From Protostelium mycophagum (taxonomy: Eukaryota > Evosea > Variosea > Protosteliida > Protosteliaceae), in assembly GCA_002081555.1 (NCBI GenBank), contig MZNV01002969.1:1-53348 (forward strand): a stretch of DNA of 53,348 bases, written 5' to 3'. Made by a program: the position numbers and the translations under genes. How positions within the stretch are numbered: position 1 is the stretch's first letter; the number at the start of each line of letters is the position of its first letter. The notes below the pieces were generated by a model. The model was not told where the DNA came from and ran no database searches. It worked only from the letters and a program-made list of their open reading frames with translations. Below, in pieces: positions 21,260-33,948 of this stretch.

Positions 21260-21342
21260 AAGATGTTGTACTTTTGCGGCAGATAAAATTAAGCACGAAA
21301 AAACATCAGATCACATATCGTCATCATGAGCGATACTCACGA
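21260..21342 (+). repeat. 5' segment of the TPR gene, duplicated at 39682-39760
   Basis: This segment holds the proximal upstream region, the start codon and the first five codons (MSDTH) of the TPR-like gene. The copy at 39682-39760 differs by three substitutions and two 2-bp gaps by eye. Confidence 0.9.
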
Positions 21343-24300
21343 GGCGGAGCGCGCCTCGCTGGAAGCAGAAAAGCTTCAATTAGGTACAAAATCCTCCTTT
21401 CTCCCAGCATCAAATTCCTTTGATCATCTCTGATCTCTTTCTTTTAGAGCAGGTCGCCCATGTTCTCGAGCAACGTGTGTTATCCAGCGAAGAGGAACGT
21501 AATGCAGCCATTTTGAAATTGAAGGAAGTTCAAGATCAGAAGATAAATGTCGAGAAGGAGAGGAATGAATTCCGTGACCAATTAGAACAAGTCAGACGAG
21601 ACAAAGATTCCCTGGCAGATGAAACCACTTCTCTGAAGAGGCAGGTGGAGAGGTTACACAATGAAAAGGAGGATCTCCTGCATATCGTCGAAAGGAAGAG
21701 GTCTGAAGTGGAGACCATGAGTGAGCAGCGAAAGAGAACAGAGGAACTCATTTTACAAATACAACAGAGTAAATTGGAGTTACAGAACAGACTCACAGAC
21801 ACAGAAGGAACTCAAGTCAACGGCCGATTTGATCTCATCCGTTTGGAGAAGGAAAATGAGAATCTCGAAAAGATGAACAAATGGTTGACCGACGAATTGA
21901 ACAGCAAGACTGAACAGTTAGCTTCTTACCGCAGAGAAAAAAGCAGCGAGTGTATAGAGCTCAAGAGACAGCTCGAATTACTTACCGATGAGAACGAACA
22001 ACTCACCAGACAAAACCAGACCATGAAGAGTGATTTAGAGGAGGTACAACAACAGTTGGAGGTAGAGAAGGCCACAAACAAAGAGCTCAACGACAAATTG
22101 ATCGTGATCACGGAGAGAAATGAGCAGGAGCTGGCATCCAGAAACAAGCTGAATCATCTCCAAGAGAGCACGATCAAGAAGTACCAAGAGCAGCTTTTGG
22201 CCGCGAATAACGAGGCGGAGGAGACGAAGGAGAGGTACCAGACTCTAGTCCAGAAGAAGGACGATGAGCTCAGACAGGTAGATGAGTTTGGATATTTGAG
22301 AAATATTAGACGGTGAAAAATTGTCGAGACCACTACGATTCTGCGGTATAGAATGTGCTGTGTTTATTCGGCGCAGCCGCAGTGTTATACCAACATGTAC
22401 TGCTGCAGTGCGACAATATTCGAGTCATCTACACCGGCTTTGAGCTGAGCTTGTAGTTGGAAAGTTGTATATCCACAGATATTTTAATGCAACCTGAAGC
22501 TGTAGACATAACCCATTGACAAATGCAGGCTCTTGGTGAGCTGAAAGATCTCCAAGCACAAGTGGAAGAGCTGGAGAATGCCAACAAAGAGCTGAAGAGG
22601 TCAGGACTTGGAGATGCCTCAGATTCACTCAGAAGGTCTCTCCTACTCGACCAGGTTCGTTGTTTGTTAATGCATATCTCACCGTAGAAATTTTTTTTGG
22701 ATTTTATTAGCTTGGACTCAATTTTATTTCTTTTAGAGACTGGTTTTATTGTGAACATGAAAAGCAGGACTGAAAAAATTTTTATGTTGTAGAGGTTATT
22801 TACGTGTGAAAAATCATGTTTGTTTTCTCTCCCTCTATATTGCAACTATTCCACCTTTTTCCAAATAAATATAAAATACTGTGACGATTTCTGATGATCA
22901 ACAAGGAGGAAGCTCTCGAAGCAAAATCTGCCGAAGTCCAAAAGTTGAGGGATGAGAACAGAAGATTGAACCAGGCTTTTGACCAAGTCATGCAAGACAT
23001 TGAAGAAAAGGTGATGTCTCCGTTTATTACATATTGCCATCGAATATCGTGTGGTACTCCAATGAATCCCTCGTCAAGATTTAATTTATGTCGACACGCG
23101 TCATCATTCCTTCAAGTGTCCAAACCTCTAATATCTCATTCTCGGATAATTCTTTTATTTTTACTGAATTTTTCAGGCACCTCTCATCTACAACCAGCGC
23201 ATCGAATACGAAAAACTCTCCGCATCCGTTTCCAAGACCAACTTGCAGCTTGTCCAGGCCATGCAACAAGCCAAAATCAAAGAGGACGAAAAAGCCAGTT
23301 TGGAAAACAGACTCAAGATAGCAGAAGCGCAGAACAGAGACCAAGTCGCGCAGATCCACGCGTTGCTAGGGAGACAAAATGTAGATGGTGGTGTTGTCGC
23401 CAGAGGACAAGGAGGCGATGTGAGTTGAATTTTTTGGCGTTGTAGATTGAGAGACACAACGTCTTGCTTTTTTTGCAGCTTTGGCACAGCCACATAATTG
23501 TATATGATTCACAGCAATACAAATATGTTACGTAAATCTGACTGGCGGTGTCTTTGTTGCGGCTTCGCCATAACGCTCAGTGATGTTTCACTGCGCACGT
23601 GGAGCAGCATAAGATATCTTTTGGAAAGACTGACCGAATAAAGGCCGTGATTTTCCACTCTGTGCAGGAGCTGTACTCTCGCAACCAAGAGCTCACACAA
23701 GAGCTCCGCGAACTCAATCTCGAGCTGGAGAAGGACCGTTCCAAGAACTACCACGAGAAATTATCCGAAGCCATGCAGCAATTATCCGATCTGAAGGAGG
23801 AGCGTGACCGTCAGACGGAACTCGTGCAGAATATCATAAGACAACGTGATAGCCTTCAAAAACAACTCCAAGGACAGATTTCCTCGACCAACACCGGAGG
23901 CGCAGTTCCCAGAACCGCGCAGCGGGAGGACAACAAGATGATGGAGGAATTACAACAGGACTATGACGATTTGAGAAAAGAAAAGATGGAGGTAGAGAAG
24001 AGGCTAGAAGACAAACTTGAGGCCAAGACACAGCAGTGCTCCGATTTGCAAGTGAAGGTAGCACAGGCAGAAGCCAAGATTGAGTACATCCAAGGTGAGT
24101 TCACATCAGAGTTTATTTATTCGTGAAACAAAAACTTGGGGGTAGTCTGTCAAAATCTCAAACTTATTCTGCGTGCTGTCTTCCGGACATAACATTTTGG
24201 AAATGCAAAATGAATTCAGTCATGGCACAAATATTTCCAGCGCAAACTGAGCCATACAGAACGTCACAACGCCATCACAAAACGAGAAGAGCGCACAAAG

Positions 24301-27300
24301 TCCGAGCTCGACACGACCAACGCGAAACTCATCAAGCTCCAAGCCGCACTCGCCCAATCCCAAAAAGAGATCGAGACTTACCGAAACAATGCCACTGCCA
24401 CCAAAGAGAAGATGCGTCAGCTCGAGAACAGCGTGAAGAACCTCACACAAGAGAAGCAGATACTCAAGGACGCACAAGAACGCGGCAAGAAGGAAGTAGA
24501 AAGATTGATTAAAGAGAAGGAACAGCACCAACAGATGCTGGATAACATACAGTTGATCGTCAGCTCTAAGGAGAGAGGAGATACTGAGCTCAAGGAGAGA
24601 CTGACTCTTGAAATCGGTGGGGTTTTTTACAGTTGTATTTATTCGTGAAAAAATGCACAGAGATCTGGAATAATGTATCTTTGTGGCAAAATTCGCAAGA
24701 CAAACATTTCAGCCACAATAAAAATGCACTCTTTTCTGCTGATAATTGGAGTTGCACAAAAGTGTATTTGTTGCGGTTTTACCACAAAGACATTCTTCTG
24801 GTGCAAATACAAACCACATTTTAACACAACTCCAGAACACCTCAAATCCGAGAACGAATCCCTGAAGAAACGTTCCGAATCAGAAACAGACAGAGAACGC
24901 AGGGAACAATTATTAGAGCAACACCGCCGAGACACAGAAACACGCCTCAGCATAAAGGAGAGCGAGATCAACCTCATCAAAGAGAAGCTGCGCGAGTCCG
25001 AAACCCGAGTGGAGAATCTAAACAGGGAAATCGCTCAGTTGAGAGTAACTGTCGAAGGAAGTAAGACACAGACACCGATTGGAGGTCAGAATAGCGGTGG
25101 CAACTCACAAGAAATTCAAAAGTTGAATCTGGAGTTGCAAAGTATCAAGGAACAGATGGAGAAGGTGAGATTTTGGGATATTAGGGTTTTTGTTGTGTAT
25201 TGGACTTGTGTGTATTTTATGTTTGCGAGATGTATCTTTGTGGTGATGGTGGTATTTTCGAGCACCTTTTTGGTGATTGTGGCAAAGCCGCGAACAAAAA
25301 TACACTTTGGCAAATAGACTGTGTTGAGTTGAAGATCCAAAAATACTGGCAATTCTTCCCAACATTATTAAAAAAGGCGTGGTGAGGAATCGAACCCTGA
25401 ACAATTCACAGGAGAAGGAACACACCTCTCATTACAAGAGGATGGTCGCCTCTAACGAAGAGACCTTCAAAGAGATTGAAGCCGCGCGCCTCGCCCGCGA
25501 GTCAGATTACAACACCCGCATAGAACAGCTGGAATCATTCAAAACAGCTCTGGAAGCACAGCTCTCCGAACTACAAGGTCAGCTTAAGGCCGGCGTAGAT
25601 CTGCAGATGTCTTTAGAGCAAGAGAGCGACAATGCGAAAGAAGAAGCTGCCGAATTGCAGAGGAAGACTTCCACTCTTGAGGCACAATTGAAGGAATCCA
25701 AGGCACAGATCGAGACACTACAACGAGACATAATCTCGTACAGCAAAGCGGCGAGCGAGGCCAAGTCTGAGAAGGACAGACAGGTTGTACTGCACGCAAA
25801 GGATCTCGAGGAACTCAACAGGACGAGAGAGGAACTGAACGAAATATTCAGAAAGACCAGCTCCGAGAGGGTGAGTCGTTGAAATTTCACGGAAATCTCG
25901 TGGATCTATTTATGATTTTTGTACATGTTGGGACTGAATTTGTAAAGAAAATTTACTTGCCGAAGAAAACCGGGAAAAATAAAATCTGGATATTATTCTG
26001 ATATGAAGTAGGAGCAGATAGAAGGGCTGAAACAGAGCCTCAAGGACAATGAGAAATCATGGGAGGAGCAGAAGAGCATCCTGTCACAACAGATCAAAGA
26101 GTTATCCGAGAGGTGAGCTCACATTCTTGCAAAAGTATTTTCTTCTGCCAATAACTGTTCAATTTATAATCCACAATTACGCAATCAGAATCAAATTTTA
26201 ACAGGAACGACCACTTGTGCGTAGAAAACGAAGGAATCCACAAACAATTCTCTGCCCTCATGAGCGAGAATGAGAGTTTGAGACAGGCCAGGGAGAGAGC
26301 TGCAACCCTCGCGGACGTACCACTCTCATCCTCCGCTGAAGCGGAAATAACCATCATAGAGTTACGTAAAGTGGTGAGTCTACAACTGTTTTTTGACGAT
26401 CTACAACGGTGAATTGTTATTTGAATAATCCCGTTTCGAAAATTGAAACAAAAATACGCTATTATGTCTTGACAGTAACACCGTAATATTGCTGGTCACG
26501 ATTAAGATTAGATCAGATTGGTATTCAGAAGACGGAGAAAGAATTGTTGTCTACAAGGCTAGACATCGTGACACAAGAGAGAAGCCGCTTGGAACAACAG
26601 TTGCGTATATTGAACGAGACACTTGCCACAGAGAGACAATTTATCGCTGCTGAGCAGGAGCGTAACGCAAAGACAGAGAAGAGGGATGTTGATCACAAGG
26701 TGATGCTCCGAATCTTTGTGACTCATTGGTTTCCATGGAACAAAAATAATCTTTTCATTTCCAAAATAAAATATCAATTGAACTTTAAAAACAGAATAAA
26801 ATTATATTGATAATATCCAGGAACTGATGGAGCAACTCGGACAACTGAACCTCATGCGCGAGAGCAACGTGATGTTGAGAGAGCAATGCGAGAAATACAG
26901 TGTCAGAATAACAGAATTGGAACAACAAATACAAGAGTTGAATTCTGAGATTGAGCCCCTCAGGGAGGCAAGGCAGCAGATCGCCGTGCAGTTGACGGTT
27001 GTTAGCGAGGAGAAGGAAGCGTTAACTAAGGAGATCACTTACTGGAAGTCCAGAGTGCAGAAATTATTGGTATGTCAATCTACAATTTGTAGATTTTCTG
27101 TAAAAAAATCACAAAAATTTTAAAAATATAAATTTACAAAAAAAGGATCGCTACCAGAGGATCGATCCCGAGACCCACCACAAACTGGAACAAGAACACG
27201 CACAGTTGAAAGAACAATTCGAACAATTACAAGGTGAAGTTGCTGCAGCACAGGACAACTTCAAGTCTACAGAAGAGAAGTTCCAGGCTCTTGAGACTGA

Positions 27301-28895
27301 AAACAACGAGCAGAAGGTTTGTATTCTTTTACTTTAAACTCCAGCCTCATCATTGGTTCCGAGGTACCGCTGTTGCATTGCAGCAATGGAAAAGATCACT
27401 GTAATTGATTTTTTGCTACAATATATTAAATCCTCGTATTACAACACACTCACAGAGTACAGATAAAAATCGCGGAATTCGAAGAGAAGATACAGACGAT
27501 GTCTAAAGAAGCCGAAACCAAGGCAGACAAGGTACCCCTTCACGACTCTCATTCAGAAAAATCTCCCGATCCGAAAGATTCTTCCGATACAAGAAAATCG
27601 AATCTCCGGATCAAATTTCCTGATGTTTTGCAGCTGAAGAGGATCAGCGAAGCCTACAAGATCAAAATCAGTCAACTGAAAGAATTGAAAGAACAAAACA
27701 CACAACTCGCCACAGAACTAGAAGATTCCAGGAAATCAGCAGAAGAAAAGAAGAAAGCCTTAGAGGACTCTTTTGCCGCAGAGATGAAGACTCACTCTGA
27801 TTCGGTCAAGGCCCTCTCTGAGTTGAAGACAGAACACGAGAAAACGAAGCAAGAGCAAGAGAAGACAAAGCAGGATCTCAGCAAGGCTAATGAGACCGTG
27901 CTGGCTTTGAAGAAAAAGTTCAACCCGATAGTGAAGCAGTACAGAATGCTGGACGCTGCCGGTCTGGTTCCAGCAGAATATAAAGATAAGGATGGTGCTA
28001 CAACGCCCGTGAAGGGTGCAACTACAACGCCCGTGAAGGGTGCAAATACAACGCCCGTGAAGGCGACGAAAGAGGCGGAGACAACACCTGCTGTGAAGGA
28101 AACAGCACCTGCCGTGAAGGATGCGGCATCTACAACGCCAACACCTCCAAGAACTAGGTCTGCCGCGAGAAAAGCAGCGCAGGAGGCAGTGAAGAATACT
28201 TCGGTGGCTGTAAAGGCCACCACTCCCGCACCTACTCCTACACCTATCCCAGCATCCACCCCTACACCCGTACCTACGCCCATCCCCGCCCCCACCCCTG
28301 TGGTCGAGACTCCAGTTACCGAAACACCCTCCGAAATGACGATCGAGCCGACCACCGCACCCCCTGCTGAGACCCCCGCAGAGACCTCTGCACCCCCTGC
28401 TGAGGAGACTTCTGCACCTGCCACTGAGACCCTCGCACCAACAGAAGCATCCACAGAAGTTCCTGCAGAGAAGACAGAGATTGTGACTGAAATGGATGCT
28501 GCTCCCACCATCACAGAAGAGACCCCCATCTTATCCCCCGCTCCCACCACCCCCGAGACACCTGTCAAAAGATTAAAGAGAAGAGCTACACAAGAGCCAG
28601 AAAATCCCGCCAAAACTGCCAAGGTAGAGCCTGCTACAACAGAAGAGGCCCCCGCTGAGACCCCCGCTGAGGCTCCCCCCCCCGCCGAACCCGCGACTCC
28701 CGCCCCAGAACCTCAGACCACACCAGTCCCTCCCACCCTCGTCGCCCCCCCCACACCTATTGTAGAGGAACCAGAGGAGGTGAGTCGTAGAAGCAAAAGA
28801 AACCCTGACCGTTACAGACACAAATGGAAGAGATTGCAGAGGAAGACAGAGAAGAGGACGAAGAGGAAGAGGAACCTGAAGAATCCAACGAATAA
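21326..28895 (+). CDS. TPR: TPR/Mlp1-like nuclear pore basket protein
   Basis: A gene of about 15 exons encoding a very long coiled coil (roughly 1,900-2,000 residues), starting MSDTHEAERASLEAEKLQLE. Family hallmarks are RFDLIRLEKENENLEKMNKW followed by LTDELNSKTEQLASYRREKS, and the exon KAPLIYNQRIEYEKLSASVS then KTNLQLVQAMQQ. Both correspond to conserved blocks of TPR/Mlp1/Nup211. Such proteins form the nuclear basket and act in mRNA export, chromatin anchoring and spindle checkpoint. After the coiled coil comes a low-complexity Pro/Ala/Thr tail (27990-28770) with three near-repeats of GATTTPVK. The end is acidic: splicing out 28779-28816 gives TQMEEIAEEDREEDEEEEEP and a stop at 28895, whereas reading through gives a basic tail ending at 28935. 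I prefer the acidic tail because TPR C-termini are acidic. Several introns hold inverted repeats. Confidence 0.88.
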
Positions 28896-29114
28896 AATCA
28901 ATTTACATAAGGCAAAGCGCAACTGTCATTTTTGATTATGTTGATAAAATGTGGGGATGCGACGCTAAGAAACCGAGAGATTTCTGACAAAGTGATAGGG
29001 ACACTTTTGGCTTGTGTCACGTCGCGGGAGTGTTTTGGTTTGCACGGAATTTGAGAGCGGAGGTGTCAAAACAAAACTGAAACAACAAGCTGCAGAACAA
29101 GCCTCACAACTGGC
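28896..29114. promoter_or_regulatory. short gap between TPR and fibro-slime genes
   Basis: This 219-bp gap must hold the 3' end of the TPR transcript (AATAAAATC at 28891) and the promoter of the surface-protein gene. No individual site can be named. Confidence 0.3.
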
Positions 29115-32100
29115 ATGAGGTCGCTCCTTCTATCGATTATGTTTGTGGCCATCTTAGCACAGAATTCAAACTTCTTTTTACCTGTCCTGATCCACGATTT
29201 CTTTCCATGTACGACGAGTGAATGGGTGACTCCGCCACCAAATGGAAAAACCAGCTTGATGATCATGGCCAATTGTGATCGTGACATCCAACCTATTCAG
29301 CTCTATGGCTGGGGACTCTGGATGTACAACCCAAATAAGGGAATGGTTCAGAACATCCTCGGTTCCAACAGAAGGCCCGTTTACGCTCTTGGGAACTCGC
29401 CGACGGGCAACACCAACGCAAGATACCAGACTGCCAGTGCCGCCAATTTCAACAAGTGAGCACTTATCCTCTGATGTCTTCTCATTTGTGTCAGGTGGTG
29501 GGACTCCTCGTGGCCCGGCAATTTTCCGATCAATTACAATCTTACATTCGATTTCAAACCCCAATCCAATGTTGGGCTCTCTCAATTCAATCCTCTGAAG
29601 AGTGATTTTTATCCCATAGACAACCAGGGATGGGGGAATAACGGCGTCACTGATCCAACTCTCAAGCTTCACAATTGGGGTCTTTGTATGCAAGTTCATG
29701 CCGCTTTCATCTACGACCCATCGGCCGTAGTGAATGTTCTCGCAGATGATGATTTCTGGCTCTTCTTGAATAACCAATTGGTGTTGGACATGGGAGGAGT
29801 ACACGCGATCTATGGGCAGACTATCAGGCTGGGAGATTTTAATTGGACCACGCCAATGACGGAATTCACCTCTTACCCTTTCGACATGTTTTCTTGCGAC
29901 AGACAATCCGCAGGACTCAACCTTCAAATCAATTTCACTATGAATATTTACTGCCCGACTGGCCAGTATGATAAGTGTGGTGTGTGTCAGGGGACAGGAG
30001 ATTGCTGTCCAGACAAGTGTAATTCAACAGATGCCTGTACTATTGGAGTACTGAACCCTATCGGTCAGTCCATTGATATATCATCATAACCTCTTTTACG
30101 ATAAGGTCTTTTCTTTTTTAAAATCCAGAATGTTGTCCAAGAAACTGATGCTTCTGTACAGACTGCACGTGCTCGTATGACAACCAGACGAAGTACAAAC
30201 AATGCGCATTACAAAGCACTGCCTGTGTCTCTGTTCAGTGTGACGGCTCTCAACTTCTCAACACCGGTCAATGCATCTTCAGCAACATATCCGGCCCTTC
30301 CTACAACGGTTGCCAACAGCAAAGTTGCGACCCGGTGAAGGGATTTGCGACTACATATTATAACCCGTGCCGACAGAATATCAACCCCATTTGTTATCCC
30401 AACATCTGTGTGCCGAACGGCAGTTCTTATAATTGCAGCAACAGCACCGTGAGTCAGTGTCAAGCACCGTGCCAGAACTTCCCTTGCGAGAACCAACCTT
30501 GCTCCTCAGTGATTTGTACTAACAACAGCACTGATAGGATTTGTACAGTAAGTACATAACCTCATTTTTGTCTTAGAATCGACGAGCTGATCCGGTGCAG
30601 TACACCTCAAATCTTCCTGCAAATACAACATGCACAGGATATACTTGTGCTGCAGACAATACCACCATCATCGCTACCCCGCTGGTTATCTGTAAGAACA
30701 GCAGCAACCTCTGTTATACTTCGTATTGTGACGATAGCCTTGGTTGCACACAAGGATTATACAAAAACTGTAACGACAACAACAATTGTACAATAGACTA
30801 CTGTGTAGAAGCCACAGGCTTATGCCAGAACGACCCCATCCCACTTCCTCTCACAAACAACACATGCCTTGTACCAAACTGCGACCCTATTTTTGGCATC
30901 ACGATCACAAATCTACCTCGCTGTTTTGCGATGAACATGTATGTCAGCACCGGTAATTATTCCGTAGGTAAAAATTCCAATCTGGTGTATCTTTCTGATC
31001 AAACACAGGATTATCCAGTATTTACCAGTCGAATGTAATCTTTTCTGTCAATATCACGTTTCTGCCTGGTACTTATCCTAGAACAACACTATCTCTCAAT
31101 AACTCTTTATCTTGGAACCTGGTTTCAGCTCCGGGAACAGTCTTCTTACAGGGATGGAATGTATTCATATCACAAAACGTCAACGCAAGGATCAGCGGCT
31201 TAGTCTTTCAAAACTCAACTTCAACAAGCATCATATCATATGGGAAACTCACTCTGTACAACTGTATATTTCAAAACAATTTGGGAGCATTAGGGGGCTC
31301 AGTCTACGCAGCTAGCGGGGCTTTATCCATCTACAACAGTTTGTTTTATAACAATAGCATCAAGGGAAATAGTTCTGGAGGCGCGATATTATTGAATTGT
31401 ACGGCGTCCGTCTACAACACAAATTTTACTGGCAATTCGGCCTGGGGAAACCAAGGCGGAGTGATGTTTATTTCAGGTTCAGATATAGAATTCTTAATAT
31501 TTTGAAACTTAATTCTTGGTAGCGGGAAATGCTCAGTTCAACTCTTGCTTTTTCACTTCGAATTATGCAGAAAACGGTGGAGTGGTGTCTATCTTCTCAG
31601 CAGGTGAAAACTGTTTTTCTCTGACAATATCTTAAAGAATATCAGCTACCTCCGTTACATTCAATAAATGTACTTTCACGGATTCTGTCGCCAACACAGG
31701 TGAAGGACCAGTGTATGTGATGATATTCCTTACCTATATAGGAGGTGCCATCAATGTGGCTGCAGGGCAAGCTTATGTCATCAATTCTTCATCTGTTGGT
31801 GGTCTATCTTCCTACGGCGGATTCGCATCTGTGAGTCAACTGTAGTAATGAAGTGATTGGACTGAAAAACACTAGTGCAGCTCAAGAGGCACAATGGTGG
31901 TTCAAGACACCCTGTTATCAAACAGCACCGCGCAAGTTTTTGGCGGCGCAATCTATTCAGCTTCAGGGGCGTCATGCACAATATTGATTTCTGGAACGAG
32001 TGTTACATCATGCAATGCCAGCTGGGGTGGTGCCATTTATAGTACAGGACAACTCTTTATGAGTACAACCGCATTCAATAACTGCTCGGCAGAAAAAGGA

Positions 32101-32707
32101 GGTGCGAATATTATCAAATGTCATTTGTGATAACATCTCAGGTGCAATTTATTTGACTGGTACATCCAGTGTGACAAATGTTAACTTCACCAATAATATT
32201 GCCGAAATAATTGCAGGTCAAGTGTAATTCCTCCAGCTTTGATCTTAAATCCCATAGGTTCAATCTATAATGAAGGACAACTGTCAATCAACACGGTCAT
32301 ACTGACATCTAGCTATTCACCCACTGGTGCCTCCCTCTATAGCTCAGGAGACACCTTCATCAACAAGATGAATTCTAGAATGTCTTCAGGCGTGTCTGGG
32401 TCCTCTATATATATGAATGGAGGTCAGATGATAGTCGAATCCTCCTTGTTTCTGGCGAATAATGCATCATTTGGAGTTGTACAGGTGACAAAATATTTTC
32501 AGTTTCAGAACTGAACTTGTGCAGATCGATTCTGGGGCTATTTCTTTGCAAGCATGTACTTTCTCATCAAATACTGCATCGACCACAAGTTTTGGGGGAG
32601 TGTCCTTACTCAATGGAACGGCCCTTATCAGTTCAACGACGTTCATTGATAGTGCTGGGATGTCGCAATACCTCTCCTCTATAAACCTTGCAGAGGGAAC
32701 GATGTAG
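29115..32707 (+). CDS. secreted fibro-slime domain protein with Cys repeats and beta-helix
   Basis: ATG at 29115 opens a signal peptide (MRSLLLSIMFVAILAQNSNF). The fibro-slime (PA14-related) domain follows: VLIHDFFPCTTSEW, SDFYPIDNQGWGNN, FIYDPSAVVNVLADDDFWLF and LNNQLVLDMGGVHA, ending CPTGQYDKCGVCQGTGDCC. Next come Cys-rich repeats (CQQQSCDPVKGF, CYTSYCDDSLGCTQGLYKNC, NNNCTIDYCVEATGLCQNDP) like the CTDC repeats of Dictyostelium prespore-coat and prestalk proteins. The last 1.7 kb encodes short repeating beta-helix rungs with Asn/Gly/Ser ladders (GGSVYAASGALSIYNSLF, GGAIYSASGASCTILISG). Many NxS/T glycosylation sites are present. No membrane segment is seen at the end, so it is probably a secreted matrix, spore-coat or adhesion protein. 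Short introns recur at rung boundaries. Confidence 0.85.
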
Positions 32708-33051
32708 TCTAACATCCAGTGACCCTGTTGTGGCGAAATATATTGGAAGACAAAATGAAGAGATTTCAGAAATGCATAGAAAGAATCCTTAATAAATAAA
32801 TGTCACATATAGTGAGTTTCTATTTTTGAAAACAAGATCATTTAAGAGAAATCCTATTATATTGTACTGAACATACGGAGTGGGTGTGTAATGATCATTA
32901 GTCAGGATGAGCTGTGGAGGGTCGGCACAGTGTCGGCATTGGTTGTCGACAAAATGAATTCCGGGATGCATAAAATTCCTTCCCAACCTTCCGAAGGTTT
33001 TTTCACATTTTTGGTCTCCCGATCATTCTCAACCAACACCAACCAAAGAAA
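32708..33051. other. intergenic gap
   Basis: 344 bp with an AATAAATAAATG run near 32792 that probably serves 3' processing of the surface-protein gene. TTGTCGACAA lies at 32943. No open frame is supported. Confidence 0.4.
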
Positions 33052-33859
33052 ATGACCAAGATCGCCGTTGTCTACTACTCGTGAGTGTATGAGCGAATCC
33101 ACGATCTCATCTTATTTAGCATGTACGGTCACGTAAAGACCCTGGCTCATGCCGTTGCCGAAGGAGCCAGAAAGGTCGAGGGTGTCCAAGTCGATGTCTT
33201 CCAGATCGCAGAGACCCTTTCTGAGGAAGTTCTTCAGAAAATGCACGCACCTGCCAAGGTAGATTCATGATATACTTGCGTAATCTCATATCGGCCAGGA
33301 CTCTTCTGTCCCTGAAATCACACCCGATGCCCTTTCTGAGTATGACGGTTTCTTGATCGGTGTCCCCACCCGTTTTGGAAACTTCCCCGCCCAGTGGAAG
33401 GCCTTCTTCGACAAGACAGGAGGAATCTGGCAGGTGTGTTATCTTCTATGTATCCTCGTATATTGGGTGATCATTTTTATGATTAGGCTCTAACGATACT
33501 CAGAAGGGTACCTGGTTCGGTAAGTTTGCTGGAGTCTTCACTTCCACTGCTTCTCAGCACGGAGGCCAAGAGTCCACGATCTTAGCCACCGTGTCCACCT
33601 TCGCTCACCACGGAGTCGTCTACGTTCCTCTCGGCTACAAGAACTGCTTCGCAGATCTCTGCCAGCTCAACGAAGTTGCTGGTGGCAGCCCATATGGTGC
33701 CGGAACCATCGCAGGAGGAGACGGATCAAGACAGCCTTCAGTGAGTTTAAAATGAAGATGGAATGAAGCTGAAGACGTTAGGAAATCGAGTTGAGAGTCG
33801 GAGGAGTCCAGGGACACGACTTTGCTGCTCTGGTCAAGAGAGCCACCCACACCCACTAA
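33052..33859 (+). CDS. wrbA: NAD(P)H:quinone oxidoreductase, WrbA type (flavodoxin-like)
   Basis: Five exons (33052-33080, 33120-33258, 33299-33433, 33504-33740, 33782-33859) join cleanly in phase to give 205 residues, the normal length. Motifs are [17 protein letters not shown] (FMN phosphate loop), [48 protein letters not shown] and [11 protein letters not shown] then [20 protein letters not shown]. These are standard for type IV quinone reductases, cytosolic FMN enzymes that reduce quinones by two electrons and protect against oxidative stress. The first intron separates the two halves of the phosphate loop. No targeting signal is present. Confidence 0.96.
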
Positions 33860-33948
33860 ATCGAATAAAATAGGATATTTAATGCAACATGGACTGTTCA
33901 ACATGCTTGTGCATATATATTCGCTTGTCTAAAAAATAAGCCCCAAAG

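Noticed and set aside
25375-25410. tRNA-like T-arm (GAATCGAACCC) on the minus strand
   Set aside because: No matching acceptor or anticodon arm; it overlaps a TPR intron end and exon start.
27792-28622. Long minus-strand open frame of 276 codons, Val/Gly/Ala-rich
   Set aside because: It is the antisense shadow of the Pro/Ala/Thr-rich TPR tail, which has few stop-generating codons on the other strand.
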